Below, piece by piece: positions 18,410-27,832 of a DNA stretch of 61,422 nucleotides. The position numbers and the translations under genes are program-made. The notes beneath the pieces are model-generated. The model had not been told where the DNA came from. It did no database searches and saw only the letters and a program-made list of their open reading frames with translations. Each line of letters begins with the position of its first letter. The first letter of the stretch is position 1. Origin of the DNA: Herpetosiphon giganteus (GTDB taxonomy: Bacteria; Chloroflexota; Chloroflexia; Chloroflexales; Herpetosiphonaceae); assembly GCF_016907925.1 (NCBI RefSeq), contig NZ_JAFBCZ010000035.1, positions 1-61,422 on the forward strand, given 5' to 3'.

Positions 18410-20494
18410 CTAATGGCGGCCTTTGGTGGCCGACACGCTATTGATTGTGCGTTGCAAATCGCTGAGTGTAAACGGTTTTTGCAAAAAGCCAGCCAAACCG
18501 TCATTCAACAACGGGTCAAGCATCGAATCGACGCTATAGCCACTCATCAACACAATCGGCACATCGTTGCGAATGGCGCGCAAACCACGGGCCGTATCGA
18601 TGCCATTAAAGTGGGGCATCGTCAGATCGAGCAACACCAGCTGATATTCGTTGGCCTGCTCGCGAAAGGCCTTAATTGCACTCTGGCCATCACCAAATCC
18701 GCGCACAGTTCGGCCTAAACGTTGCAACATGCGCTCAGTAACCATCCGGACTGGTGGTTCATCGTCGATCAGCATCACCAGATTGTGCACTGATTGAACA
18801 ACATCGTTCGATGCTGCGGGAGTTGGCTGTAAAATCGAATGTGGTGGTAATAACACCGTGACCTCCGTTCCCATTTGGGGTTGGCTCCACACGGCAATCG
18901 AGCCATGATGAGCGCGTACCATGCCTAAGACTGCGGCTAAGCCAAGCCCGCGTCCGGCAAATTTTGTGCTGAAATAGGGATCAAACATCAGCCCTTGGGT
19001 GTGGGCATCCATGCCAACGCCGTTATCACGAATACTCAGGGTGATATAGCTGCCTGCGGTAAGTTTGGGCAAGCCAGTAGCGGTATGCGGAGCTTGAGCA
19101 TAGGTTTGGAGCTTGCTGGTAATTTGAATTGCGCCAAACCGATGATCGATCGCCTCAATACTATTTTTGAAGATACTCAAGATGATTTGGTTCAGTTGAT
19201 TAACATCGCCCTTGAGTAGCCCCAATTGATCATCAAGCTCATAGGTTATGTTGGTCGTCGAATGCGCCTGCTCACTAAACGTCGGGGTTAGCTCACGCAA
19301 TTGCGCATTCAGATCGACAGGACTACTGACAAAGAGGCTGCTTCCGGTATAGGCGACAATTTGCTGGGTTAGCTCTGTAGCACGAATTGCGAGGGCTTCG
19401 ATCTCTTGCAGTTGCTGATAGATTGGGTGGGTCGGAATGAGATCGAGCAATCCTAGGCTAACATTGCCCCGAATGCCCATCAAAATATTATTGAAATCGT
19501 GGGCAATTCCGCCGGCGAGCAGGCCAAGACTTTTGCGTTTTTCGCGTTCGTTGGCAAGTTGTTGGGCAGCTTCACGTTGTTGGATGGCCGTATGATCGCG
19601 AATTACTATCTGTACCGCTGAGTTACCAGCAAAAGTTATGGGAATAATTGTCAACCTTAGGGGGATTTCTGAAGTTTTGGTTGGATCGTAGCGTAGTTCA
19701 TGGCTCAGCGGCTGCTTGGTTGCCAGCGCTTGATCAAATAGTTTTTGCACGGTATTCGAGCTTTGATCAAGCATGCCTGCGAGATCGCTACCAAGAATTT
19801 GATAGCAGTTTTCAAAGCCAAGCAAGGCGATGCCAATCGCATTGATATAGACAATTCGGCCTGCCTGTTGTACCACAATCCCATCGGGCATGGCATCGAG
19901 CATGGCCCGATAATGTTGGTCGATCAGGCTATTTGGTCGCCAGAGCGCCGCTTGACCAAGCGCATTGCTCACATGGCGACACACATTGATCAACAGTGTT
20001 GCATCGGCTTGATTAAAGGTATCAACGATGCTTTCGATCATCAACACAGCCAATAATTGCTGCCCAGCCAACAGCGGAACGCAGATCGACGATTGGATAT
20101 GCGGATGGCTGCGAATAAAATCGGGATCTTGATCCACATAGGCCACCAAATAGGCTTGTTTGGTGCGAGCGCAACGCCCAACAATTCCCTGTTGAAAGCT
20201 CAATTGTTCAGGATTATGGCCAAAGCCATGCTGGCATTGGAGTTGCAGCATATCGGTGTGGGCTGCATAAATACAAATGAAACTATTCGCAAAGCGCTCA
20301 GCAAGCACCGTTACAAGCTGGCGATAGAGCATATCCAACGGCAAATTTTGGCCTAAAATTGATTCAATCTTTTGCAGCAGCCCATCACGATCAACGTCGG
20401 GCTGAACAGCGTCGGCGGCATATTCATATTCATGACGAGCAGGATTAGGATGTGGGGCTACAGTCGGCTGTTCGCTGGCGTGGTGCGAGTCCAT
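18410..20494 (-). CDS. Soluble GAF-PAS hybrid histidine kinase with receiver
   Basis: A 694-residue protein without membrane segments. Order: GAF (~35-180), PAS (~195-300, DAMPDGIVVQQAGRIVYIN), HisKA with phospho-His in GGIAHDFNNIL (~325), HATPase_c with DNGVGMD and GRGLGLAAVLGMVRAHHG, and a C-terminal receiver (~570-690) with acidic pocket DDE and phospho-Asp in VLLDLTMP. The ATG at 20494 has GGGAGG just upstream; the frame open to 20755 runs into the neighbouring gene and is rejected. A kinase with its own C-terminal receiver usually feeds a phosphorelay; no partner is visible here. Confidence 0.9.
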   Translation of the reverse strand: MDSHHASEQPTVAPHPNPARHEYEYAADAVQPDVDRDGLLQKIESILGQNLPLDMLYRQLVTVLAERFANSFICIYAAHTDMLQLQCQHGFGHNPEQLSFQQGIVGRCARTKQAYLVAYVDQDPDFIRSHPHIQSSICVPLLAGQQLLAVLMIESIVDTFNQADATLLINVCRHVSNALGQAALWRPNSLIDQHYRAMLDAMPDGIVVQQAGRIVYINAIGIALLGFENCYQILGSDLAGMLDQSSNTVQKLFDQALATKQPLSHELRYDPTKTSEIPLRLTIIPITFAGNSAVQIVIRDHTAIQQREAAQQLANEREKRKSLGLLAGGIAHDFNNILMGIRGNVSLGLLDLIPTHPIYQQLQEIEALAIRATELTQQIVAYTGSSLFVSSPVDLNAQLRELTPTFSEQAHSTTNITYELDDQLGLLKGDVNQLNQIILSIFKNSIEAIDHRFGAIQITSKLQTYAQAPHTATGLPKLTAGSYITLSIRDNGVGMDAHTQGLMFDPYFSTKFAGRGLGLAAVLGMVRAHHGSIAVWSQPQMGTEVTVLLPPHSILQPTPAASNDVVQSVHNLVMLIDDEPPVRMVTERMLQRLGRTVRGFGDGQSAIKAFREQANEYQLVLLDLTMPHFNGIDTARGLRAIRNDVPIVLMSGYSVDSMLDPLLNDGLAGFLQKPFTLSDLQRTINSVSATKGRH

Positions 20495-20577
20495 ACGTCC
20501 TCCCCAAATCAGGATGGGACACAACGACAGAGTATAGAGGCATGGTTCCCGACAGTCTATAGTTCTTTTAGTGAGTC

Positions 20578-21786
20578 TTACCCATGACTTATTTCGCCCC
20601 ACGCCTGTTGTAAGCGCCCAGTGATCGCCTGCCAATCGTAGTTGGCGGCCACGAAGCTGCGCGCAGCAGTGGCGAGGCGTTGCGCTAATTGGCGATCGTG
20701 GAGCAGTTTGAGGGTTGCTTGGGCAAATGCAGGGGGCGTATCGGCCAGCAAACAATGCTGATTTGGCACTAAGCCAGTTACGCCATCAGCGCCCATAGTG
20801 GTGGAAACGAGGGGAGTTTCGGTGGCCAAGGCTTCGAGCAATTTGAGCCGCACGCCGCCGCCCATGCGCATTGGCAGCACAAACACCGCAGCTTGGTTGA
20901 AATATGGCTGCACGCTTGGCACATTTGGCATAATGTCGATCACGCCAGGCTGAGCCAGTTGCAGCACCGCCGCAGTTGGTGCTCGCCCAACAATTAACAA
21001 TTTGGTTGCTGGCCGTTCAGCCCGAATTAAGGGCAAAACTTCCTGCACAAACCAGCGCAGCGCATCGACGTTTGGTCGAAAATCTAAGCTGCCCGTAAAA
21101 AGCAGCGTATTGGGGTCGAATTGGCGGGTCTGGCTTGGGCTAAATTGCTGGCTATCAACGCCATTTGGCACTACATACAACTGCTTGGTAACCCCAATTT
21201 TTTGCAACATCGTGCGATCTTCTGGCGAAACCACATAGGTCTGATCCAGTTGGTTGCAAACCAGCCGTTCGTAGCGCGCCAATTTACGCCATTGAATCGC
21301 CGAATAGAGCGCAGCATGCCAGCGCTTGGGCTGTTGGCGGTCGGTTTGGGCGGCGCGTTGTTGCAACAGATATTCAGCATTCCATTGATCGAGGGTTGCG
21401 GGCACACCCCAACGTTGCGCTTGCAAGGCATATTGCGCCATCTCGATGCTTTCAGCTTGGACTAAATCAAAGCGATTGGTATTGAGCAAGCTGGCCAAGG
21501 CCGAGCGAAACATTGGCAAAGGCGCGCGCAAGGCCATATCAGGCAACGGCGAAGCGAGTGTCGTCCAAGCGCGTTTGGCAAGGCTGCGTTGCGGCGCAGG
21601 AATCAAGGTTAAATTGCAATATTGATTAAGTGGTTGAGCGGCGGCACTAGCTTTATGGCTTGGCGAGAGGCTTAAACACCATAATTCATGCTGGCTGCTC
21701 AGCTCGCGGATGAGCTGAAACATGCGTTGGGTGCCGCCACTATTGGCGGGGTAGGCAGGATATGGCGTGAGAAACAGAATCCGCAT
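20578..21786 (-). CDS. Glycosyltransferase family 4 protein
   Basis: A 402-residue GT-B glycosyltransferase. N-terminal RILFLTPYPAYPANSGGTQR resembles the acceptor-side Gly loop. The C-terminal half has LLFTGSLDFRPNVDALRWF and MGGGVRLKLLEALATETPLV, the region that binds the nucleotide sugar. Probably involved in extracellular polysaccharide or glycoconjugate assembly, but neither donor nor acceptor is predictable. It starts three bases after the lipoprotein gene, so the two are likely co-transcribed. Confidence 0.87.
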   Translation of the reverse strand: MRILFLTPYPAYPANSGGTQRMFQLIRELSSQHELWCLSLSPSHKASAAAQPLNQYCNLTLIPAPQRSLAKRAWTTLASPLPDMALRAPLPMFRSALASLLNTNRFDLVQAESIEMAQYALQAQRWGVPATLDQWNAEYLLQQRAAQTDRQQPKRWHAALYSAIQWRKLARYERLVCNQLDQTYVVSPEDRTMLQKIGVTKQLYVVPNGVDSQQFSPSQTRQFDPNTLLFTGSLDFRPNVDALRWFVQEVLPLIRAERPATKLLIVGRAPTAAVLQLAQPGVIDIMPNVPSVQPYFNQAAVFVLPMRMGGGVRLKLLEALATETPLVSTTMGADGVTGLVPNQHCLLADTPPAFAQATLKLLHDRQLAQRLATAARSFVAANYDWQAITGRLQQAWGEISHG

Positions 21787-21789
21787 AGG

Positions 21790-22203
21790 TTACTCTGGGG
21801 TATTGCACAAAAAGAACTGACGATCGCGGCCTGCATGATAGGCAAATTGCTCGCCACCCACCTCTAACACCACGCGAAAACCAGGCGTAAGCACAGCCCG
21901 CCCAATACCGCCATCATCGGCACAGCCAAGATTGCTCGCAGGCCACGTAACGGCTTCATCAACCAGAACCTTAATTTGCTCGCTAGAAGCACCAAATTGA
22001 GTCTGATGCAGGCTGATCACAGTTTGCGCGTTGATAGACTCAGGCCCACTGGTCATGACTGGCTCCTGAATAGTAACAAATGGTGGGTTAGTTGATAAAC
22101 GTTGATCAACATTGCCACAGCCAAGCAACAGCCATGGGCTTGCCAGCAGAGCGATGGTACAATTGAGTCGCTGTCGCCAACGACGAGAGCATGGATTTTT
22201 CAT
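21790..22203 (-). CDS. Small secreted lipoprotein
   Basis: A 137-residue protein. Signal peptide residues ~10-29 end in the lipobox LLLGC. The mature part has VTWPASNLGCADDGGIGRAVLTPGF, a pattern I associate with small secreted Chloroflexota proteins, with two further Cys that may form a disulfide. Function unknown. Its start lies only 19 bp from the divergent inositol monophosphatase start, so the promoters must overlap the opposing genes. Confidence 0.72.
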   Translation of the reverse strand: MKNPCSRRWRQRLNCTIALLASPWLLLGCGNVDQRLSTNPPFVTIQEPVMTSGPESINAQTVISLHQTQFGASSEQIKVLVDEAVTWPASNLGCADDGGIGRAVLTPGFRVVLEVGGEQFAYHAGRDRQFFLCNTPE

Positions 22204-22222
22204 AGCCCAAAGGATACCACAA

Positions 22223-22987
22223 ATGCGAAGTCATGCGATTGCCATTGCCAAAGCAGCAGGCCAAATTCTGCGCGATGGATTACGCAATGAGCGTCAGATT
22301 CAACATAAAAGTGCCAGCATCGATTTGGTGACCAATATCGATTTAGCCAGCGAAAAATTGATTGTTAGCAGCATCCACGAACACTTTCCCGAGCATCGAA
22401 TTGTGGCCGAAGAATCAGGCGACGATGGCCGCAGCGCCGAATATTGCTGGGTGATCGATCCACTTGATGGCACAACCAATTATGCCCACGGCTTTCCCTT
22501 CTTCGCGGTTTCAATCGCCTTGTTGCATAACAATCAGCCAACAATCGGCGTGGTTTACGACCCATGGCGCGATGAATGTTTTGTCGGCGAGCGCGGAGTT
22601 GGCGCATGGCTCAACGATCAGCCATTGCATGTCACGAGCACCAACACGGTTGATGCAGCCTTGCTGAGCACTGGCTTTCCCTACACAATCCGCACAAATC
22701 CCGATAACAATATTGCTGAATTCACCAAGATTGTGCTCAAAGCCCAAGCAATTCGGCGTGGCGGGGCAGCGGCCTTAGATATTTGCTACGTGGCAGCTGG
22801 ACGCAGCGAAGGCCACTGGGAACTTGGCCTCAAGCCGTGGGATACCGCAGCAGCAGCGGTTATTTTGACTGAAGCTGGCGGCAAGCTCAGTACATGGATT
22901 GGCGCAGAATGGAATCCATGGATTGATCGCTTGGTGGCGACCAATGGCGCGGTGCATGCTGAGTTGGTTGCGCTGCTACAAGCCTAA
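22223..22987 (+). CDS. suhB: Inositol monophosphatase family protein
   Basis: A 254-residue Mg-dependent phosphatase. Motif 1 is WVIDPLDGTTNYAHG with VAEESG upstream; motif 2 is ELGLKPWDTAAAAVILTEAGG. RRGGAAALDICYVAAGR is typical of the family. The ATG at 22223 has AGGA eight bases upstream; the longer frame overlaps the divergent lipoprotein and is rejected. Likely dephosphorylates inositol-1-phosphate or a related sugar phosphate. The symbol is by family only. Confidence 0.9.
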   Translation: MRSHAIAIAKAAGQILRDGLRNERQIQHKSASIDLVTNIDLASEKLIVSSIHEHFPEHRIVAEESGDDGRSAEYCWVIDPLDGTTNYAHGFPFFAVSIALLHNNQPTIGVVYDPWRDECFVGERGVGAWLNDQPLHVTSTNTVDAALLSTGFPYTIRTNPDNNIAEFTKIVLKAQAIRRGGAAALDICYVAAGRSEGHWELGLKPWDTAAAAVILTEAGGKLSTWIGAEWNPWIDRLVATNGAVHAELVALLQA

Positions 22988-23005
22988 TTCGATTTTTTAG
23001 CCGAC

Positions 23006-23035
23006 AAAGCTCTTGCGCGGTGCAAGAGCTTTTTA
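23006..23035 (+). terminator. Intrinsic terminator of the inositol monophosphatase gene
   Basis: The stem aagctcttgc/gcaagagctt is followed by ttttatttc, 18 bp after the stop. Confidence 0.9.
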
Positions 23036-23047
23036 TTTCAACCAAGC

Positions 23048-23226
23048 CTAATCACCGGAATCACCGATAAAACACAATTCATGTGGCTGCTCGTTTTCGT
23101 AGGCAGTGATGATAAAACCTTGCCAGCGCTCATGATGGTCTGAAATAGCCGACTCGTGGGCGATCATTTGGGCTTTGGTCGGGCGGGTTGTGCCAAAAAT
23201 TTCGCGTTGGGCTATTAGACTATTTG
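23048..23226 (-). pseudogene. Possible 3' remnant of a coding sequence
   Basis: A minus-strand frame open for about 59 codons ends in TAA-equivalent CTA at 23048. It reads like real protein, e.g. GTTRPTKAQMIAHESAISDH and WQGFIITAYENEQPHELCF. There is no SD or start near its 5' end, which stops just before the palindromic repeat at 23294. It may be a gene end left after a deletion or insertion. An internal ATG would give only 39 residues. Together with the repeat it accounts for the 23036-23523 spacer. Confidence 0.35.
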
Positions 23227-23293
23227 TAATGGTTCATTTTAACGACGGTTTGCCCGCTCACCCCCTAGCCCTACAAGGGTAGGTTGTTAAGAT

Positions 23294-23427
23294 CCCCTCA
23301 CCCCAACCCCTCTCCCACGTGGCGGGCGAGGGGCTTTTTATTGTGGTTCTTGCATGATTGGTAGGGAAAACGGGTGCTCCCCCTCGCCCGCGTTTTCGTG
23401 GGAGAGGGGGTTGGGGGGGGTGAGGGA
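23294..23427. repeat. Complete double-hairpin palindromic repeat, copy B
   Basis: Same ends as copy A (cccctcaccccaacccctct and its near-complement). The flank tacaagggtaggttgttaag at 23271-23290 resembles that before copy D. Confidence 0.8.
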
Positions 23428-23523
23428 ATAACGTATTCAAGCTATTAAACTATTTGTTGTTCACGTTAAACTATGCGATCATCGAGCATAATGGTGATGA
23501 GATTCTCACTCTGAGGAGTTTGC

Positions 23524-24096
23524 ATGCAGATTCAAGGGCAACGCTGTATGTTGCGCGATTGGCAGCTGAATGATTTGGCGATTTGGGGCGATTGGCTGCG
23601 GCCTGAACACGAGTGGCAACGCTGGGATGGCCCCTATTACCCAGGCCCAACGCTGGCTGAAATTCCAGCCTTGGTTGCCAAGAAGCGGGCAACAATTGAA
23701 GCCACCGAATGGCCCAACCCACGCATGAATTTGGTGATCGCCGACCCCGCAACCGACCAATTATTGGGCACAGTCACCAGCTATTGGGAAAGCATCGAGA
23801 CCAACTGGCTGTGCTTGGGGATTGCGATTTACGATCCGGCGTGGTGGCAACGGGGGATTGGCCGCGAAGCCTTCAGCTTATGGATCGATTATCAATTTGC
23901 CCAACGCCCAGAACTTGTGCGGCTCGATTTGCGCACCTGGTCGGGCAACCAGCGCATGGCCAAATTGGCAACCGCGCTTGGTTTTCGTCAAGAAGCCTGT
24001 TTTCGCAAAGCGCGGATCGTCGCTGGCCACTATTACGATGGCTTAGGCTTTGGCATCTTGCGCGAGGAATGGCACGATTTTATTAAACGCACGTAA
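23524..24096 (+). CDS. GNAT family N-acetyltransferase (RimJ/RimL-like)
   Basis: A 190-residue acetyl-CoA-dependent acetyltransferase. The N-terminus MLRDWQLNDLAIWGDWLRP and the acetyl-CoA binding stretch WWQRGIGREAFSLWIDYQF (motif A) are followed by SGNQRMAKLATALGFRQEA (motif B). SD TGAGGAG precedes the ATG. RimJ/L-like members modify protein N-termini or small molecules; the substrate is unknown. Confidence 0.87.
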   Translation: MQIQGQRCMLRDWQLNDLAIWGDWLRPEHEWQRWDGPYYPGPTLAEIPALVAKKRATIEATEWPNPRMNLVIADPATDQLLGTVTSYWESIETNWLCLGIAIYDPAWWQRGIGREAFSLWIDYQFAQRPELVRLDLRTWSGNQRMAKLATALGFRQEACFRKARIVAGHYYDGLGFGILREEWHDFIKRT

Positions 24097-24180
24097 AAAT
24101 AGTTCTAAAGAGCTATAGCCAATTCAGCCTAGCTCTGTGATAGTACCCTGCATCATTCTTTATTATTCAGGAGTATTTGT

Positions 24181-25185
24181 ATGCAGGGTATTTCAGATTG
24201 GTTGCGCGCAAACCAGCGCTGGGTCATTATTAGTGCGCTGATGTTTGGCTTGGTTGGTTCGGTTGCTGGCCAAGCTCCAGCTGCGGTGGCTGGCGGCAGC
24301 ATGAACTATCTGCCAGTCGTGATGTCCAACCCTATGCTTGATATTCACAATCGCCAATCGGTGGTTAATTTTTATACCAATTATTATAAAATTGGCATGG
24401 CTACAGGTTGGACGGGCAATGCCAGCACCTGTACACCAGGCACGACCAGCCAAGCCTTCCGCGATAATGTGCTAGCCCGAGTTAATTATTTTCGGCTTTT
24501 AGCAGGCATGGGCACAGTTACTTTTGATCCAGCGTTGAATGCCAAAGCTCAGCAAGCAGCCTTAATGATGAGCCGCAACCGCACCCTCAACCACTATCCG
24601 CCAAGCACATGGCTTTGTTATACCGCCGAGGGCAAAGAAGCTGCTGGTAAATCAAATTTGGCGGGCGGAATTACGGCCAATGGTGTTACCGCGATTGAGC
24701 TATATATGGACGATAGTGACGAGCCAACTGTGGGGCATCGACGTTGGTTGCTCTACCCACCAACGCTCAAAATGGGCACGGGCGATGTCGATGGCCAAAA
24801 CGGCACAATTGACGCTAACAGTTTGTGGGTCGTTGGCAATACTGGCCCGCGCCCAGCAACTCGCACCGAATATATCGCTTGGCCACCAGCCGGCTTTGTG
24901 CCATTTAGCCATGTCGTCAAACGCTGGTCATTTAGCTTGCCTAGCGCCAATTTTGCCAATGCAACGGTTACGATGCAAAAAGCCAATCAGCCGCAAACCA
25001 CCACGATTGTTTCGCGCAGCAGTGGCAGCGGTGATAATGCAATTGTGTGGGATGTTGCAGGCTATATCCACTGGCCTGCGCCTGCAACCGACGTTACGTA
25101 CACCGTCAAGGTGAGCAATGTTGTCCACAACGGCCAAACCCGCTCATTCAGCTACCAAGTCACCGTAATTGACCCAAATCGTTAG
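24181..25185 (+). CDS. Secreted CAP-domain protein 1
   Basis: A 334-residue exported protein. A signal peptide (~residues 15-33) ends near VAGQAPAA. The CAP/SCP domain (~95-240) has RVNYFRLLAGM, AQQAALMMSRN and the conserved His in LNHYPPSTW and VGHRRWLLYP. A C-terminal beta domain ends YTVKVSNVVHNGQTRSFSYQ. Two Cys flank the start of the CAP fold. CAP proteins are secreted and bind lipids or small ligands, some with peptidase-like activity; the role here is unknown. The next gene is a paralog in tandem, 73 bp downstream. Confidence 0.85.
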   Translation: MQGISDWLRANQRWVIISALMFGLVGSVAGQAPAAVAGGSMNYLPVVMSNPMLDIHNRQSVVNFYTNYYKIGMATGWTGNASTCTPGTTSQAFRDNVLARVNYFRLLAGMGTVTFDPALNAKAQQAALMMSRNRTLNHYPPSTWLCYTAEGKEAAGKSNLAGGITANGVTAIELYMDDSDEPTVGHRRWLLYPPTLKMGTGDVDGQNGTIDANSLWVVGNTGPRPATRTEYIAWPPAGFVPFSHVVKRWSFSLPSANFANATVTMQKANQPQTTTIVSRSSGSGDNAIVWDVAGYIHWPAPATDVTYTVKVSNVVHNGQTRSFSYQVTVIDPNR

Positions 25186-25258
25186 GGCAGATGGGCTATA
25201 GCCAAAATGGCAAATATTTGTCAAAATTCATTAACGAATCAATCAATGGAGGCATGGT

Positions 25259-26287
25259 ATGCAAGTGGCACAATACAGGCCGCGCAAGCGCTGGCTGGGT
25301 TTGGTTATCGCAAGTTTGGTGTTATTGGGCATGGTTGCCCCGCTTGCAGCCCAAGAACCCCAAGCAATTACTGGTGGCAGCACAACCTATTTTCCAGTCG
25401 TCACCTCGAACCCTGAGCTTGATATTCACAATCGCCAATCGGTTGTCAATTTTTATACCAATTTCTACTTGCCCAGCAATAATGTTGCTGATGGCTGGAC
25501 TGGCAATCAAGCCACGTGTGATGCTGGCACAACCAGCCAAGCCTATCGCGATGCAATTCTGCTACGGGTCAATTATTTTCGTAAAATGGCTGGCCTCGCC
25601 GCCGTTACCCTCAACGCAAGCTACAACAGCCAAGCTCAACAAGCGGCCTTGATGATGAGCCGCAATAATAGCCTCAGCCACAGTCCACCAACCTCGTGGG
25701 CGTGCTACACCGCCGCAGGTAAAACTGCCGCTGGCAAATCGAATTTGTATCTCGGTCAAATTGGCCCAGGTGCGATTACTGGCTATATGCTTGATCCTGG
25801 GGCTGGCAATAGCTCTGCTGGGCATCGGCGCTGGATTCTGTATCCGCAAAATAAATCGATTGGCACTGGCGATGTGCCAAGCCGCAGTGGTTATGCTGGC
25901 TCAAATGCGTTGTATGTGATCACCAGCGATTTTGGCACGGCACGACCTGCCACGCGCACCGAGTATGTACCTTGGCCACCAGAAGGTTTTGTGCCCTATC
26001 AAGTGGTCTTTGGGCGTTGGTCGTTCGCCTTGCATAATGGCGATTTTACCAACGCAACCATTGCCATGCGCCAAGGCAGCACCAACATTCCAGTCACCAA
26101 AGAGCAAGTTGCCTTTAATATGGGTGAAAATACGATCGTTTGGATTCCGCAGGGCTACAACCATAGCTCAAGCTGGGACAATCCTGGTGCAGATACAACC
26201 TACACAATCACCATCAGCAATGTTCTGGTCAATTCACAACCACGCAGCTTCACCTATAATGTGACCGTGATTGATCCAAGTCGATAG
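25259..26287 (+). CDS. Secreted CAP-domain protein 2 (tandem paralog)
   Basis: A 342-residue paralog of the upstream CAP protein with the same layout: signal peptide ending around APLAAQEPQA, shared segment LDIHNRQSVVNFYTN, CAP core (RVNYFRKMAGLAAVTL, AQQAALMMSRNNSLSH, AGHRRWILYP) and a C-terminal beta domain ending in IDPSR. GGAGG lies six bases before the ATG. More than half the residues match CAP protein 1 by eye, so this is an old tandem duplication. Both are probably secreted together. Confidence 0.85.
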   Translation: MQVAQYRPRKRWLGLVIASLVLLGMVAPLAAQEPQAITGGSTTYFPVVTSNPELDIHNRQSVVNFYTNFYLPSNNVADGWTGNQATCDAGTTSQAYRDAILLRVNYFRKMAGLAAVTLNASYNSQAQQAALMMSRNNSLSHSPPTSWACYTAAGKTAAGKSNLYLGQIGPGAITGYMLDPGAGNSSAGHRRWILYPQNKSIGTGDVPSRSGYAGSNALYVITSDFGTARPATRTEYVPWPPEGFVPYQVVFGRWSFALHNGDFTNATIAMRQGSTNIPVTKEQVAFNMGENTIVWIPQGYNHSSSWDNPGADTTYTITISNVLVNSQPRSFTYNVTVIDPSR

Positions 26288-26317
26288 CTCCGTTTTCAAA
26301 TTAAAATTGCCAATTCA

Positions 26318-26348
26318 GACCGACAGTAGCCTTGAGTTGCTGTCGGTC
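26318..26348 (+). terminator. Hairpin after the CAP gene pair
   Basis: The perfect 9-bp stem gaccgacag/ctgtcggtc has a 13-nt loop. It lacks a T-run, so it is a weak terminator or RNA structure. It lies just before the next gene's SD. Confidence 0.5.
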
Positions 26349-26370
26349 GTGATCTGTGTTGGAGGTGCGT

Positions 26371-27492
26371 GTGGCTCCGAAAATTGCCTTTATTCGCAAG
26401 GGCCGCTGGCCGTTGGCTAATGTGCGAACTGCCGAAACTTTGCGTGCTCAATTTCCCGAATATGAACTCCGTGAGATCGATTTAATTCCTATCATTCGAC
26501 GAAAGCCTGCACTGGTTGCCTTAAACGGCTGGTGGACATTACGTCAATACGCTGGCGATTTGGCTTTGCGGCGGCGCGGCCCCAAAGATGCCTTTTTAAT
26601 CACCAGCTATATTTTCAAAGCTGTCAAGCATTTGGTTGCCGATTTGCTGCGCGATGATGAGTATGTGTTCAGTTTCCAGATGCAATCATTATTTGATGCC
26701 AGCGTGCCGAACATTCCGCATTTTGTTTATACCGACCATACCTTGCTGGCAAATCGCCAATATCCGGGCTTTAATCCAGCCTCACTCTATCACCCAGACT
26801 GGATGAACTTAGAGCCAACAATTTATCAAAATGCCAAAATAGTCTTTACACGCTCCAATCATGTTTCACGCTCGTTGATTGATGATTATCATTGCGAACC
26901 GGAGAAAGTGCGTTGTGTTTATGCTGGCAGCAATGCACCTGTCATCAGCGAAGCACCAGATCCAGCGCGCTATGCCAGCCAAAATATCGTCTATGTTGGG
27001 ATAGATTGGGAGCGCAAAGGTGGCCCTGAATTGCTGCAAGCCTTCGCCCAAGTTCGGGCAGTTTATCCCAATGCAACCCTGACGATCATCGGCGCAACCC
27101 CGCAAACCAACCAACCAGGCGTTGAGGTGATTGGGCGGATTCCGGTGGAGCAATTGCCGCAGTATTACCAACGGGCCGCCGTCTTTTGCATGCCCACCAA
27201 GCTAGAGCCATTTGGCATCGTGACGATTGAAGCCATGAATTATTGGCTGCCCGTGGTTTCGACCAATCTTGGAGCCATGCCCGACTTCATCGAGCACGAT
27301 CGCAATGGCTATTTGGTCGAGCCAGGCACAGTTGATCAACTAGCAACCGCCTTGATCAAGTTGGTCGGCGATCCTGAGCGCTGTCGACGTTTTGGCGCAC
27401 GCAGTGTCGAAATTGCGGCCCGCTATCGCTGGGAAGCGGTCGGCAAGGCCATGCGTGAGGCAATTATCCAGAACATAGAACATAGAGCATAG
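26371..27492 (+). CDS. Glycosyltransferase family 4 protein
   Basis: A 373-residue GT-B glycosyltransferase. N-terminal KIAFIRKGRWPLANVRTAET, middle IFTRSNHVSRSLIDDYHCEPEKV, donor-site motif EPFGIVTIEAMNYWLPVVST (E-x7-E) and GAMPDFIEHDRNGYLV. GTG 26371 has GGAGG five bases upstream and is the likely start; frames from 26356 are less probable. Likely acts in polysaccharide or glycolipid synthesis. Its last codons run into a repeat tract (gaacatagaacatag), so the extreme C-terminus may be repeat-derived. Confidence 0.85.
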   Translation: MAPKIAFIRKGRWPLANVRTAETLRAQFPEYELREIDLIPIIRRKPALVALNGWWTLRQYAGDLALRRRGPKDAFLITSYIFKAVKHLVADLLRDDEYVFSFQMQSLFDASVPNIPHFVYTDHTLLANRQYPGFNPASLYHPDWMNLEPTIYQNAKIVFTRSNHVSRSLIDDYHCEPEKVRCVYAGSNAPVISEAPDPARYASQNIVYVGIDWERKGGPELLQAFAQVRAVYPNATLTIIGATPQTNQPGVEVIGRIPVEQLPQYYQRAAVFCMPTKLEPFGIVTIEAMNYWLPVVSTNLGAMPDFIEHDRNGYLVEPGTVDQLATALIKLVGDPERCRRFGARSVEIAARYRWEAVGKAMREAIIQNIEHRA

Positions 27493-27765
27493 AACATAGG
27501 GGCTGGGGATCGATTGTTGAGGGCGAGGAATCAGGAATTTGCTTTTAACGCAGAGCCGCAGAGAGTAAGCATCGGGAGCAGTGGTCAGGGTTCAGGGGTC
27601 AGGCTCTTGGCTTTGGGCGAACGGAAGCATAATCCCCATAATCTGTGTAATCTGTGGCGAAAAACTCATCCTTCGTGCTCTTCGCGTCCTTCGCGGTTTC
27701 AGCCATGCGTGGATCAAAACTCCCTAGCCCCTGAATCCTGCTCCCTGAACCCTCGGAAAATCATC
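27484..27765. repeat. Mosaic of dispersed short repeats
   Basis: A chain of motifs found in other spacers: catagaacatagagcatag, ttaacgcagagccgcagag, ggttcaggggtcaggctct, ataatctgtgtaatctgtgg, and cttcgcgtccttcgcggttt. No gene is visible. It ends three bases before the promoter of the lysine operon. Confidence 0.65.
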
Positions 27766-27767
27766 AC

Positions 27768-27796
27768 TTGACAAACTGAAATCTGCCTGCTATGCT
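27768..27796 (+). promoter_or_regulatory. Promoter of the lysine operon
   Basis: Consensus TTGACA (27768-27773) and TATGCT (27791-27796) are separated by exactly 17 bp. The predicted transcript starts near 27803 and would include the leader peptide at 27833 and the attenuator at 27949. Confidence 0.85.
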
Positions 27797-27832
27797 TCGG
27801 CGCAGAACTTTTGATTTGTGGAGTTTGTTGCT

